64,000 nucleotides of DNA from Luteimonas sp. MC1572 (GTDB lineage: Bacteria; Pseudomonadota; Gammaproteobacteria; Xanthomonadales; Xanthomonadaceae). The notes under the pieces are model-generated. The model had not been told where the DNA came from, made no database searches, and was given only the letters and a program-made list of their open reading frames with translations. Of the stretch, positions 42,112 to 50,680 are shown piece after piece (position 1 is the first letter of the stretch; each line of letters opens with the position of its first letter). Position numbers and translations under genes: made by a program. Where the stretch lies: positions 2,480,001 through 2,544,000 of the forward strand of contig NZ_CP067112.1 in the NCBI RefSeq assembly GCF_016615815.1. The letters run 5' to 3'.

Positions 42112-42184
42112 CACCCTGTGAGGAGTTGATTTCAGCCTCCCTTGTCTTCGTGGCCCGGAGGCCGTTCCGTCAGGGGAGCCGCAC

Positions 42185-42212
42185 ATATTAGCGCGGATTC
42201 GAAGAACGTCAA
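42185..42212 (-). promoter_or_regulatory. rrn promoter P4 (distal)
   Basis: TTGACG (42212-42207), 16 bases of different sequence, then TAATAT (42190-42185), with discriminator GTGCGGCTC. Similarity to the other units stops about 12 bases upstream of its -35, so this is the outer end of the array. Confidence 0.82.
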
Positions 42213-42224
42213 CACCGTGTGAAG

Positions 42225-42411
42225 CCGTTCTTTTCCTCCCCCGCCTGGTGTTGCCGGTGTGTACCGGCCGCTCCGTGGCGGGGCGCGCATTGTGCAGCGC
42301 GGCGGAGCCTTTGTGAAGGGGCAATCGAAAGTTTTTCGCGCGCCCCGCACTTGACCACTGTGCGGGGCTGGCAGATGTTGGCTTCCACCCCTGATTCCGG
42401 ATGCAAGCGCC
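42225..42411. other. Intergenic stretch between rrn promoters and DUF192 gene
   Basis: No gene is seen. It contains a hairpin with an 8-bp stem (42343-42350 with 42360-42367). The DUF192 promoter must lie here, but no clear -35/-10 pair was found. Confidence 0.6.
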
Positions 42412-42864
42412 ATGCGTCAGCTGTTTATTGCGTTCCTTGTTGCATCCATGTCCCTGCTCACCACTGCATGCGCGAGCTCCAGCGCATGGGTTGAGCTGGC
42501 CGGCGAGCGGTTTACGGTGGAAATCGCCGATGACGATGAAGAACGCGCTCGCGGACTGATGTTCCGCGATGAATTGGCCGATGGCCACGGAATGCTGTTC
42601 ATTCACGAGCGCGAGGAGCGCCAGGCGTACTGGATGAAGAACACGCGGATCGCGCTCGACATCCTGTACTTCGATGCAGCGCTGCGGCTGGTCTCCCAGC
42701 AGCGCGATGTCCCGCCCTGCTCCGCGGGCGACCGCTGCCCGCCCTACCCGAGCCGCAAGCCTGCGCGCTATGTACTCGAGCTCAACGCCGGCGAGGCACG
42801 GCGCATGAACCTGGAGGATGGCGCGGTGCTGCGCCTGGGCCCCGGCGTCGGCACGGCGCCCTGA
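42412..42864 (+). CDS. DUF192 family lipoprotein
   Basis: A 150-residue exported lipoprotein with lipobox LTTAC (Cys at residue 20-21). The DUF192 domain shows ERARGLMFRDEL, GMLFIHE-x-EERQAYWMKNT and VLELNAGEA, the conserved core of this small beta fold. The function of DUF192 is unknown; the tryptophan-rich motif is characteristic. It is convergent with the rubredoxin gene, seven bases between the stops. Confidence 0.9.
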   Translation: MRQLFIAFLVASMSLLTTACASSSAWVELAGERFTVEIADDDEERARGLMFRDELADGHGMLFIHEREERQAYWMKNTRIALDILYFDAALRLVSQQRDVPPCSAGDRCPPYPSRKPARYVLELNAGEARRMNLEDGAVLRLGPGVGTAP

Positions 42865-42871
42865 GCGCCGA

Positions 42872-43096
42872 TCAGACGACCATCATCTCGAAGTCATCCT
42901 TGGTGACGCCGCAATCCGGGCACGTCCAGGTGTCCGGCACGTCGTCCCAGCGCGTGCCCGCGGCGATGCCTTCTTCGGGGATTCCGATCGCTTCGTCATA
43001 GATGAACCCGCACACCACACACATCCAGGTGCGGTAGGCGGTCTGCGTGGCGACTTCGTTCATCGGATAATGCGCTTGGCTGGAGGAATCCGGCAT
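42872..43096 (-). CDS. Rubredoxin
   Basis: A 74-residue protein with the two iron-ligating knuckles CVVCGFIYDE and CPDCGVTKDDF, giving one Fe(Cys)4 centre for one-electron transfer. The first 20 residues are a non-conserved extension. The ATG at 43096 follows GGTGG; a shorter start at 43063 is also possible and would leave a standard 63-residue rubredoxin. The gene is divergent from thiE, with the starts 65 bp apart. Confidence 0.92.
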   Translation of the reverse strand: MPDSSSQAHYPMNEVATQTAYRTWMCVVCGFIYDEAIGIPEEGIAAGTRWDDVPDTWTCPDCGVTKDDFEMMVV

Positions 43097-43161
43097 TGTC
43101 CCACCGGCGACCTGCGACAGGAAGCCGCGCCACGGCGCCAGCCGTGTACCGGAGTAGCGCA

Positions 43162-43827
43162 TTGCGAGGCCTCTACCTCATCACACCCGACGACAACGAC
43201 ACGCCGCGACTGCTTGCGCGCGTCGCCGCCGTCCTGCCCGGTGCCGCCCTGCTGCAATACCGCAACAAGGGCGCCGATGCGCCGTTGCGACATGAACAGG
43301 CCGCTGCGCTTCTGCAGCTGTGCCGGCGCGTCGGCGTTCCGCTGCTGGTCAACGACGACTGGCGCCTCGCCGCCGACATCGGCGCGGATGGCGCACACCT
43401 CGGCAGTGGCGACGGTGCAATCTGCGAGGCGCGCGCCGCGCTTGGGGCAGGCGCCATCCTCGGCGCTTCCTGCTACGGGCAGCTCGCGCGCGCCGAGGCC
43501 GCAGCGGCGGCAGGTGCCAGCTACGTCGCCTTCGGCGCATTCTTCCCGTCGGCGACCAAGCCCGAGGCGCCCCGCGCCGACCCCGCAGTGCTGGCGGCCG
43601 CCGCCACGCTGGGCCTGCCGCGCGCCGCTATCGGTGGCATCACGCCGGACAATGCGCAGCTGCTGGTCGACGCCGGCGCGGACCTGCTCGCGGTGATCTG
43701 CGCGGTGTTCGATGCCGCCGATCCCGTTTCCGCCGCCCAGCGCCTGCGCGCCTGCTTCCAACCCGCGCGCAGCGCCGACAGCGGCCACGCACCCACATCG
43801 CCACGTTTCCAGACAAGGACCCCATGA
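43162..43827 (+). CDS. thiE: Thiamine-phosphate synthase
   Basis: A 221-residue TIM-barrel enzyme joining HMP-PP and thiazole phosphate. It has RGLYLITPD at the start, [27 protein letters not shown], and [16 protein letters not shown], with [10 protein letters not shown] near residue 160. The start appears to be TTG at 43162, with CCGGAG seven bases upstream; no ATG is close. Its stop overlaps the hemL ATG (ATGA). ThiC, the HMP-phosphate synthase that supplies the pathway, is encoded 18 kb downstream. Confidence 0.92.
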   Translation: MRGLYLITPDDNDTPRLLARVAAVLPGAALLQYRNKGADAPLRHEQAAALLQLCRRVGVPLLVNDDWRLAADIGADGAHLGSGDGAICEARAALGAGAILGASCYGQLARAEAAAAAGASYVAFGAFFPSATKPEAPRADPAVLAAAATLGLPRAAIGGITPDNAQLLVDAGADLLAVICAVFDAADPVSAAQRLRACFQPARSADSGHAPTSPRFQTRTP

Positions 43828-45116
43828 TGAAGACCGACCGTTCCCACGCCCTGTTCACCCGCGCCCGCGCACTGATGCCCGGCGGCGTGAACTCGCCGGT
43901 GCGCGCGTTCCGCTCGGTTGGCGGCGAGCCGTTCTTCGCCGCGCGCGCCGAAGGCGCGTACATCGAGGACGTCGATGGCAACCGCTACATCGACTATGTC
44001 GGCTCGTGGGGCCCGATGGTGGTCGGCCACAACCATCCCGCCGTGCTGGACGCCGTGGTGCGCACCGCGCGCGACGGCCTGTCGTTCGGCGTGCCCAATG
44101 CCCTTGAAGTCACCATGGCCGAGACGCTGACCCGCCTGGTGCCGTCGATGGACATGGTGCGCATGGTCAACTCGGGCACCGAGGCGACGCTGTCGGCCAT
44201 CCGCCTGGCACGCGGCGCCACCGGGCGCGGGCGGATCGTGAAGTTCGAGGGCTGCTACCACGGCCATGGCGACTCGTTCCTGGTGAAGGCCGGCAGCGGC
44301 GCGCTGACCCTCGGCGTACCGGACTCACCGGGCGTGCCCAAGGCGCTGGCCGATCTCACGCTCACCCTGCCCTACAACGACTTCGACGCCGCCACCGCGC
44401 TGTTCGACGCCTGTGGCGACGAGATCGCGGGCCTGATCGTGGAGCCGGTGGTCGGCAATGCCAACTGCCTGCCGCCGCGCCCGGGGTTCCTGCAGCACCT
44501 GCGCACGCTGTGCACGCGGCACGGCACTGTGCTGATCTTCGACGAGGTGATGACCGGCTTCCGCGTCGCCCTCGGCGGCGCGCAGGCGCGTTACGGCGTG
44601 GTCCCGGATCTAAGCACCTTCGGCAAGGTGATCGGCGGCGGCATGCCGGTCGGTGCCTACGGCGGACGCCGCGACCTGATGGAGCTGATCGCGCCGGCCG
44701 GGCCGGTCTACCAGGCCGGCACGCTGAGCGGAAACCCGGTGGCGATGGCTGCGGGCCTTGCGATGCTCGGACTCGTGCAGGCGCCCGGTTTCCACGATGA
44801 ACTCGAGCGTCGCACCAACCTGCTGTGCGACGGGCTCGAATCCGCGGCGCACGATGCCGGCGTGGCGTTCACCACGCAGCGGGTCGGCGGCATGTTCGGG
44901 ATGTTCTTCAGCAGCGAACAGGTCGACACCTACGCGCAGGCCATGGCCTGCGACCGCGAGGCGTTCAACCGTTTCTTCCACGCCATGCTCGAACGTGGCG
45001 TCTATCTGGCACCGTCGGCGTTCGAGGCCGGCTTCATGTCCGGTGCGCACGACGACACGGTGGTCGCGGCGACGATTGCCGCGGCGCGCGAGGCATTCGC
45101 CGTCGCCAAGGGCTGA
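43824..45116 (+). CDS. hemL: Glutamate-1-semialdehyde 2,1-aminomutase
   Basis: A 430-residue PLP enzyme making 5-aminolevulinate in the C5 heme pathway. It has [12 protein letters not shown] at the start, [17 protein letters not shown], and the PLP-lysine block [24 protein letters not shown] lies just upstream; either of two adjacent ATGs (43824, 43827) may be used. It is coupled to thiE by a four-base overlap and is convergent with the argD-like gene. Confidence 0.96.
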   Translation: MMKTDRSHALFTRARALMPGGVNSPVRAFRSVGGEPFFAARAEGAYIEDVDGNRYIDYVGSWGPMVVGHNHPAVLDAVVRTARDGLSFGVPNALEVTMAETLTRLVPSMDMVRMVNSGTEATLSAIRLARGATGRGRIVKFEGCYHGHGDSFLVKAGSGALTLGVPDSPGVPKALADLTLTLPYNDFDAATALFDACGDEIAGLIVEPVVGNANCLPPRPGFLQHLRTLCTRHGTVLIFDEVMTGFRVALGGAQARYGVVPDLSTFGKVIGGGMPVGAYGGRRDLMELIAPAGPVYQAGTLSGNPVAMAAGLAMLGLVQAPGFHDELERRTNLLCDGLESAAHDAGVAFTTQRVGGMFGMFFSSEQVDTYAQAMACDREAFNRFFHAMLERGVYLAPSAFEAGFMSGAHDDTVVAATIAAAREAFAVAKG

Positions 45117-45130
45117 GTCGAGGCGGGGAA

Positions 45131-45151
45131 CGCCGGCTGCACAGGCCGGCG
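45131..45151 (+). other. Hairpin between convergent hemL and argD-like genes
   Basis: A 7-bp perfect GC stem (45131-45137 with 45145-45151) lies 15 bp after the hemL stop. There is no T-run on either strand, so it is only a weak terminator candidate. Confidence 0.4.
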
Positions 45152-45209
45152 CCCGCACGGATGCCATCGCCAGGCACCCAATATTCCGGGCGCCCGGCGC
45201 GCCCGATCT

Positions 45210-46451
45210 TCAAGGCACGTGGAACTCGCGCAGCGCCGCACCGAGCCGCTGCAGCCCATCCGCCACTTCTTCGTCGCTGATGTTCAATGCCGGCACGAAG
45301 CGCAGCACGTCGGGGCCGGCCTGCAGCAGCAGCAGGCCATGCGCGGCGGCGTGGTCGAGGATCTCGCCGGCGCGCCCGGCAAACGCCGGTGCCAGCACCG
45401 CGCCCAGCATCAGACCGCGGCCGCGGATGGCCGCGAACAGGCCACGTCCATCGTCAAGCGCGGCCAGCCCTGCACGCAGCGCCAGCGACTGCCGTTCGAC
45501 ATTGGCGGCAATTTCGGCAGACGCCAGCTTGCGCAGCGCCACCCGCGCCACGGCCGCGGCCAGTGGATTGCCGCCAAAGGTGGTGCCGTGGTCGCCGAAT
45601 TGCATCGCCGCGGCCACCTTGCCGCCAGCCAGCATCGCGCCAACCGGAAACCCGCCGCCCAGCGCCTTGGCCAGGGTGACGATGTCCGGGACCACATGGT
45701 CCTGCCAATGCGCGAACAGCGCGCCGGTGCGGCCCATGCCGCACTGGATCTCGTCGAGCACCAGCAGCGCGTCGTGGCGGTCGCACAGCGCGCGCACCGC
45801 CTGCAGGAAGCCGGGGGCGGCCGGCATCACCCCGCCCTCGCCCTGGATCGGTTCCAGCAGCACCGCCGCCACGTCACCGCCGGCCATGGCCGACTCCAGC
45901 TGCGCGACGTCGTTGAAATCCACGTAGCGGAACCCGCCCGGCAACGGCTCGTAGCCCGCCTGGTACTTCGGCTGCGCGGTGGCGGTGACCGCGGCCAGCG
46001 TGCGTCCGTGGAAACTGCCGCGGAAGCTGACGATCACGCGCCGGTCGGGCGCCCGCCCCCGGGCGCTGGCCCACTTGCGCACCAGCTTGATCGCCGCCTC
46101 GTTGGCCTCGGCGCCGGAATTGCACAGGAACACGCGCTCGGCGAAGCGCGAGGCCTCCACCAGCTCCTGCGCCAGGCGCAGCGGCGGCTCGCTGTGGAAG
46201 ACATTGCTGGTGTGCCAGAGCTTGCCGGCCTGCTCGACCAGCGCGGCGACCAGGTCGGGATCGTTGTGGCCGAGGCCACACACGGCGATGCCGGCGGCGA
46301 AATCCACGTAGTCGCGGCCGTCGCGGTCCCAGAGTCGCGCGCCCTGGCCACGCTCCAGCACCACCTGACGCTGGCGGTAGACCGGCAGGTAGTGGCGATC
46401 GCCTAGGGCGATCAGGTCGTGGGACGCGGTGGTAGCGGTGTCGTGCGCCAT
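45210..46451 (-). CDS. argD: Acetylornithine/succinylornithine-type aminotransferase
   Basis: A 413-residue class III PLP aminotransferase. It has FAAGIAVCGLGHNDP, LCNSGAEANEAAIKLVRKWA, SFHGRTLAAVTATAQPKY, LLVLDEIQCGMGRTG and the PLP-lysine block TLAKALGGGFPVGAM. It fits ArgD (arginine synthesis), with possible overlap with AstC or lysine-branch activities; the arg operon is not next to it. The ATG at 46451 is five bases from the SDR stop and the two genes are probably cotranscribed. Confidence 0.88.
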   Translation of the reverse strand: MAHDTATTASHDLIALGDRHYLPVYRQRQVVLERGQGARLWDRDGRDYVDFAAGIAVCGLGHNDPDLVAALVEQAGKLWHTSNVFHSEPPLRLAQELVEASRFAERVFLCNSGAEANEAAIKLVRKWASARGRAPDRRVIVSFRGSFHGRTLAAVTATAQPKYQAGYEPLPGGFRYVDFNDVAQLESAMAGGDVAAVLLEPIQGEGGVMPAAPGFLQAVRALCDRHDALLVLDEIQCGMGRTGALFAHWQDHVVPDIVTLAKALGGGFPVGAMLAGGKVAAAMQFGDHGTTFGGNPLAAAVARVALRKLASAEIAANVERQSLALRAGLAALDDGRGLFAAIRGRGLMLGAVLAPAFAGRAGEILDHAAAHGLLLLQAGPDVLRFVPALNISDEEVADGLQRLGAALREFHVP

Positions 46452-46456
46452 GGCGG

Positions 46457-47275
46457 TCAGTCCAGGAACAGGTCGGGCAGCAGCGGCTGCGAAGGGTCGG
46501 AGGCGTAGCTGTCGAAGCCGGTGGTGCCCGCCTCGCGCAGCACCTCCTCGTCGATCAGGAACCGGCCGTGGAAGCCACGCGCCTCGCGCACCAGCACCGC
46601 GTGCGCGGCGTCGGCCACGATTTCCGGGCTGCGGCCATTCGCCAGCTCCACGCCGGGAATCATGTTCAAGGCATCGGTGGCGATGATCGTCTTCGGCCAC
46701 AAGGCATTCACCGCCACGCCCTGCGGGCCGAATTCGGCGGCAAGGCCGAGGGTGACGAAACTCATGCCCATCTTGGCCAGGGTGTAGCCGGTGTGCGGAC
46801 CCCACCATTTCGGGTCCAGCGACGGCGGCGGCGCCAGCGTCAGGATGTGCGGGTTTGGCGCCTCGAGCAGGTACGGCAGGCAGGCCTGCGCGCACAGGAA
46901 GCTGCCGCGGGCATTGACCTGCTGCATCAGGTCGAAGCGCTTCATCGGCGTATCCAGCGCGCCGCGCAGCCAGATCGCGCTGGCGTTGTTCACCAGGATG
47001 TCGATGCCGCCGAAGGTGTCGACCGTGGCCGCGACCGCGGCGCGCACCTGGTCCTCCTCGCGGATGTCGCATTTGAGCGCCAGCGCCTGGCCGCCTGCGG
47101 CGGTGACCGCAGCCGCGGCGGTATGGATGGTGCCGGGAAGGCGCGGGTTGGCGACATCGGACTTGGCGGCGATGGCGATGTTGGCGCCGTCGCGCGCGGC
47201 GCGCAGCGCGATCGCCAGGCCGATGCCGCGCGAGGCGCCAGTGATGAACAGGGTTTTTCCGGCGAGGGTGTGCAT
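46457..47275 (-). CDS. Short-chain dehydrogenase/reductase, HSDL2-like
   Basis: A 272-residue classical SDR fold: cofactor motif TGASRGIG, NNAS motif, and YTLAK as the YxxxK pair. It resembles the HSDL2 group (ILTLAPPPSLDPKWWGPHT), but the position usually occupied by the catalytic Ser appears to be Ala, which would weaken ordinary oxidoreductase chemistry. The ATG at 47275 begins at the family N-terminus; upstream in-frame codons are not conserved. It lies upstream of the argD-like gene. Confidence 0.88.
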   Translation of the reverse strand: MHTLAGKTLFITGASRGIGLAIALRAARDGANIAIAAKSDVANPRLPGTIHTAAAAVTAAGGQALALKCDIREEDQVRAAVAATVDTFGGIDILVNNASAIWLRGALDTPMKRFDLMQQVNARGSFLCAQACLPYLLEAPNPHILTLAPPPSLDPKWWGPHTGYTLAKMGMSFVTLGLAAEFGPQGVAVNALWPKTIIATDALNMIPGVELANGRSPEIVADAAHAVLVREARGFHGRFLIDEEVLREAGTTGFDSYASDPSQPLLPDLFLD

Positions 47276-47300
47276 GCGGGGTCTCGTTGCTGCGGGTGGA

Positions 47301-47963
47301 TCAAGGCTTGGGGCCCTGGCCTTCGTTGTCTTCCCACTTGAGGAGCCTGCGGGTGACAAAGCGGTACACCGGCTTGCCGCTGGCGAACCAGGCGTCGCGC
47401 AGCCAGGAGGTGCGCTTCAGCACGCGCCGCTCCACGGGCGTGATCCGGTCGGGGCAATAGGTGCGCTTGTGCTTGAGGAGGTGGCGCAGGTCCTCGCGCG
47501 CCAGCAGGCGCATCCAGCGCGAGCGCGGCGCGCCGCGCACGGCGAGCTGGAAATCGATCACCGCGGGCGTGCCGTCGGCGCGCACCAGCCAGTTGGCTTC
47601 CTTGGCCAGGTCGTTGTGGGCCACGCCGTGGCGGTGCAGCGCCTGCAGCAGGCGGCGCGCGCGACGGAAGTACGCGAGGTCACCGCGCGGCGGGCGCTGG
47701 TACATTGCCGCGCCATCCATGAAGCTGCGATCGAGCATGCGGCCGTCCCAGCCCAGCAGCTGCGGCACCGCATCCATTCCGGCCACGGCCAGGAGGCCTC
47801 GAGCTTCGCGCCGCGCAAGCCACCACGCCGGCAGGCGCAGCCACGCGGGCACGTGGCGCAGGTCGCGGCGAACGAAACAGCCAGCCGCGCCCCGCATCAA
47901 TGCGATGCGGCCGAAGCTGTCGGCCTTGAGGGCCTGGATCTCGATGGCGTCACGGCGGTCCAT
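47301..47963 (-). CDS. KdkA/RIO-like small-molecule or lipopolysaccharide kinase
   Basis: A 220-residue protein kinase-like protein. The catalytic loop is HRHGVAHNDLAKEANWLV (HxDxxKxxN), and the metal-binding Asp is in VIDFQLAV. The N-lobe is short and lacks a clear Gly-rich loop, as in KdkA (Kdo kinase) and RIO-type kinases. The end is strongly basic (RRVLKRTSW). It is probably an LPS-core or envelope kinase; the substrate cannot be told. The start at 47963 is preferred over one 42 bases upstream, next to the divergent LssY-like gene. Confidence 0.72.
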   Translation of the reverse strand: MDRRDAIEIQALKADSFGRIALMRGAAGCFVRRDLRHVPAWLRLPAWWLARREARGLLAVAGMDAVPQLLGWDGRMLDRSFMDGAAMYQRPPRGDLAYFRRARRLLQALHRHGVAHNDLAKEANWLVRADGTPAVIDFQLAVRGAPRSRWMRLLAREDLRHLLKHKRTYCPDRITPVERRVLKRTSWLRDAWFASGKPVYRFVTRRLLKWEDNEGQGPKP

Positions 47964-48006
47964 GAACGCATTGTAGGCGGCGCGACCGTCGTCGCCGGCT
48001 GCCATA

Positions 48007-50034
48007 ATGCCGCCGGTGACTGCCTGGTTCGACAGCATCGTGTCCTGGATCGGCACCCACCCCGTCGCCGCGGGCTGGGTGATCTTCGCCATCGCGTTCT
48101 GCGACGCGGTGATCGTGCTCGGCGCCATCGTGCCGGCGCTGCCGCTGATGTTCGCGATCGGCGTGCTGATCGGCCTCGGCGAGATCTCCGGCCCCTACGC
48201 GGTGGCCTGCGCGGCCCTCGGCGCGTTCATCGGTGATGGCACCAGCTTCTGGATCGGACGCCGATGGGGCCCGCAGCTGCGCACGGTGTGGCCGTTCCGC
48301 AAGTATCCGCAGCTGCTCGACCGCGGCGAACAGCTGTTCCGGCGCAACGCCATCAAATCGATCTTCATCGCGCGCTACGTCGGCCCGGTGCGGCCGTTCG
48401 TGCCCGCGATCGCCGGCATGGCGCACATGGCGCTGCGGCGCTACATCCCGGCAAGCGCGGTCGCCGCCGCCAGCTGGGCGCTTCTGTTCCTGATCCCGGG
48501 CTGGCTGCTGGGCGAAGCCTATGACGCGGTGGCCGCGGTGGCCGACCGCCTGGCAATCGTGATCGGCGCCCTGCTGGTGGCCATCGCCGCCGCCTGGGCG
48601 GGCGTGCTCTACACCTATCGCTGGTTCGCCCGCCATGCCGATTCGCTGCTGGCGCGCGCGCTGCGCTGGACCAGCGCGCACCCGCGCCTGGGGCGCTATG
48701 CCGTGGCACTGATCTCGCCGCAGCGGCCCGAATCCGCATCGCTGGCGCTGCTCGCCGCCTGCCTGCTGGCGATCGGCGTCGCCTGGTTCGCGCTGCTGGC
48801 CACGATGCTGGCGCGCGGCGGGCCGCTGCTGCTGGACCTGCGCGTGCATGACGCGATGTATGCGCTGCGCAATCCACTGGCCGACCGGCTGATGGCGGGG
48901 CTCGCGTCGATCGGCGATCCGTCGGTGCTGGTGTGGCCGGTGGGGCTGGTGACGCTGTGGCTGCTGTGGCGGCGGCGCTGGATGGCCGCCACCCACTGGA
49001 TGGCGGCGCTGGCCTTCGGCCTCGCCCTGACCGCAGCGCTGGAAGCGGCGATCGACATGCCGCGGCCGCCGACCGCGCTCAGCGGCTTCGGCTTTCCGTC
49101 GGTGGGCCTGACCATGGCGACCATCACCTTCGGCTTCTTCGCGGTGCTGATCGCGCGCGAGCTGCCCGGGCGGCAGCGGGTGTGGCCGTACCTTGTGTCC
49201 GGCGCGGTGGTCGCGGTGCTCGGTTTCGCACGCCTGTACCTCGGTGCGCACTGGCTGACCGACCTGGTCGGCGGCATGCTGCTGGGCATCGTGTGGCTGC
49301 TGGTGCTCGGCATCGCCTACCGCCGCCACGTGGCGCGCTCGTTCTGGATGCGGCCGCTGGCGGCGCTGTTCTACGGCGCGTTCATGGTGTCCGCCCTGTG
49401 GCACGCGCCGCGCGCGGTCGATCCGCTGCTGGCCAAGTTCGCGCCCTTGCAGGCGCCGGCCACGCTCGACGCCACCGCCTGGTGGCAGGCCGACTGGGCC
49501 ACGCTGCCGTCGCAGCGCAAGGAACGCGATGCCAGCCAGCGCTGGCCGCTGGACGTGCAGGTGGCCGGTCCGCTGGCCCCGGTGACTGCGCGGCTGCGCG
49601 CGCGCGGATGGGAAATACAGGACCAGGCCGACTGGAAGGACACCCTGCGCCTGCTCGACGACGACACCGCGCCACACGCGCAGAAAGTGTTGCCCGCGAC
49701 CTATGACGCGCTGGCGGAGTCGCTGCTCATGCGGCGCAGGGTCGGTCCCGACCGGCTGCAGGTGTTGCGCCTGTGGCGCGCACCGCGGCAATTCGTGGAC
49801 GGCACGCCGCTATGGATCGGCACCACGCAGACGCTGGCCTACGTGCGGCCGTTCGACCTGTTCGGGCTGTGGCTGCCCGAGGCGTATGACGGCGTGGCCT
49901 ACCAGCGCGTGCGCGCCGACCTGGCCGGTTTCGACACGCGCGAAAACGACCGCCCCGACTCGCTGCAGCCGGTGCTGCGGTTGCGCAGCTTCACGCGCCG
50001 CCCGGCGGCGGCCGCGCCAGAGCAGCCGCGCTAG
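48007..50034 (+). CDS. DedA-PAP2-LssY multidomain membrane protein
   Basis: A 675-residue protein with three parts. A DedA/SNARE-associated domain (about residues 15-215) contains FIGDGTSFWIGRR and ARYVGPVRPF. A membrane PAP2 phosphatase domain (about 260-440) follows, and a soluble LssY C-terminal domain (about 490-655) contains YVRPFDLFGLWLPEAYDG. The PAP2 third motif is intact (Arg409, His415, Asp419). The first has Glu346 in place of Lys, and the second is PSVGL (364-368) instead of PSGHA, so phosphatase activity is doubtful. Its stop shares a CTAG palindrome with the convergent LON gene. Confidence 0.85.
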   Translation: MPPVTAWFDSIVSWIGTHPVAAGWVIFAIAFCDAVIVLGAIVPALPLMFAIGVLIGLGEISGPYAVACAALGAFIGDGTSFWIGRRWGPQLRTVWPFRKYPQLLDRGEQLFRRNAIKSIFIARYVGPVRPFVPAIAGMAHMALRRYIPASAVAAASWALLFLIPGWLLGEAYDAVAAVADRLAIVIGALLVAIAAAWAGVLYTYRWFARHADSLLARALRWTSAHPRLGRYAVALISPQRPESASLALLAACLLAIGVAWFALLATMLARGGPLLLDLRVHDAMYALRNPLADRLMAGLASIGDPSVLVWPVGLVTLWLLWRRRWMAATHWMAALAFGLALTAALEAAIDMPRPPTALSGFGFPSVGLTMATITFGFFAVLIARELPGRQRVWPYLVSGAVVAVLGFARLYLGAHWLTDLVGGMLLGIVWLLVLGIAYRRHVARSFWMRPLAALFYGAFMVSALWHAPRAVDPLLAKFAPLQAPATLDATAWWQADWATLPSQRKERDASQRWPLDVQVAGPLAPVTARLRARGWEIQDQADWKDTLRLLDDDTAPHAQKVLPATYDALAESLLMRRRVGPDRLQVLRLWRAPRQFVDGTPLWIGTTQTLAYVRPFDLFGLWLPEAYDGVAYQRVRADLAGFDTRENDRPDSLQPVLRLRSFTRRPAAAAPEQPR

Positions 50035-50606
50035 CCGATCACCGCCAGCAGCGCGTCGAGCCGCGCGTGCGGATCATCGAGCTGCAGCAGTGCCAGCCGC
50101 TGCGCTTCGTCCATCGGCAGCATCTCCGCCAGCCGCCAGCCCACCCACGCCGCGTCGTCGAACCGGGCGTTGCCGGGAGCCGGATTGCCCACCTTGTCCA
50201 CGATCCGTTCGATCAACGTCGCCAGCAATGCGTGTTCGGGCCGCAGCCGCGGCGACACCGCGGCATCGGCGAGCCATTCGACGTCGGCAACCACGAGGCC
50301 GTTGTCGCGCACATCGCTGCGCGCCACGCGGAAACGGCGCGCGCCACGGACTGACAGGGTCAACAGGCCATCGTCACCGGTGCCGAAATCCTCGATCAGC
50401 GCCTCGGTTCCGTAGGTGGCGGGCGTGGCCGGGGCACCCGCTTCGCCGCCTTCCATGATCAGGCAGATGCCGAAGCCTTCGCCGCTGCGTCCGCACTCGC
50501 GGACCAGGTCGAGGTAGCGCGGCTCGAAGATGCGCAGGCCGAGCGCGGCGCCGGGAACCAGCACCGCCTGCAGCGGGAACAAGGGGAGCACGTGCAAGCC
50601 ATCCAT
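50031..50606 (-). CDS. LON N-terminal (substrate-binding) domain protein
   Basis: A 191-residue protein consisting only of the LON substrate-binding domain: LPLFPLQAVLVPGAALGLRIFE, then RYLDLVREC and a C-terminal helical bundle ending in LQLDDPHARLDALL. It has no ATPase or protease domain. Stand-alone LON proteins are common but their role is unknown. Its TAG (50033-50031) overlaps the convergent neighbour stop in the CTAG palindrome. Confidence 0.9.
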   Translation of the reverse strand: MDGLHVLPLFPLQAVLVPGAALGLRIFEPRYLDLVRECGRSGEGFGICLIMEGGEAGAPATPATYGTEALIEDFGTGDDGLLTLSVRGARRFRVARSDVRDNGLVVADVEWLADAAVSPRLRPEHALLATLIERIVDKVGNPAPGNARFDDAAWVGWRLAEMLPMDEAQRLALLQLDDPHARLDALLAVIG

Positions 50607-50680
50607 GCAGCGCAGTTTAACCGCCGCCGCGTGCAGGCCGCGCTAAGCGCGACCAGCGCTGGCATTGCCGCGCGCGTCGA

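Larger units (their letters stand above)
41873..42224 (-). repeat. Tandem 101-bp repeat array carrying four rrn promoters
   Basis: Three full units (41873-41973, 41974-42074, 42075-42175) and a partial fourth (42176-42224), with exact 101-bp periodicity. Each unit carries a discriminator, -10, 16-bp spacer and -35, plus a GTTGATTTCAAC inverted-arm motif (41923, 42024, 42125; last copy with one change). Units are highly similar but not identical, and differ mainly in spacer and -10. No coding function is seen in this stretch. Confidence 0.93.

Noticed and set aside
41873..42224. CRISPR-like or satellite interpretation of the 101-bp repeat
   Set aside because: There are no short identical repeats with unique spacers and no cas genes. 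Each unit is explained by a promoter with -35, -10 and discriminator.
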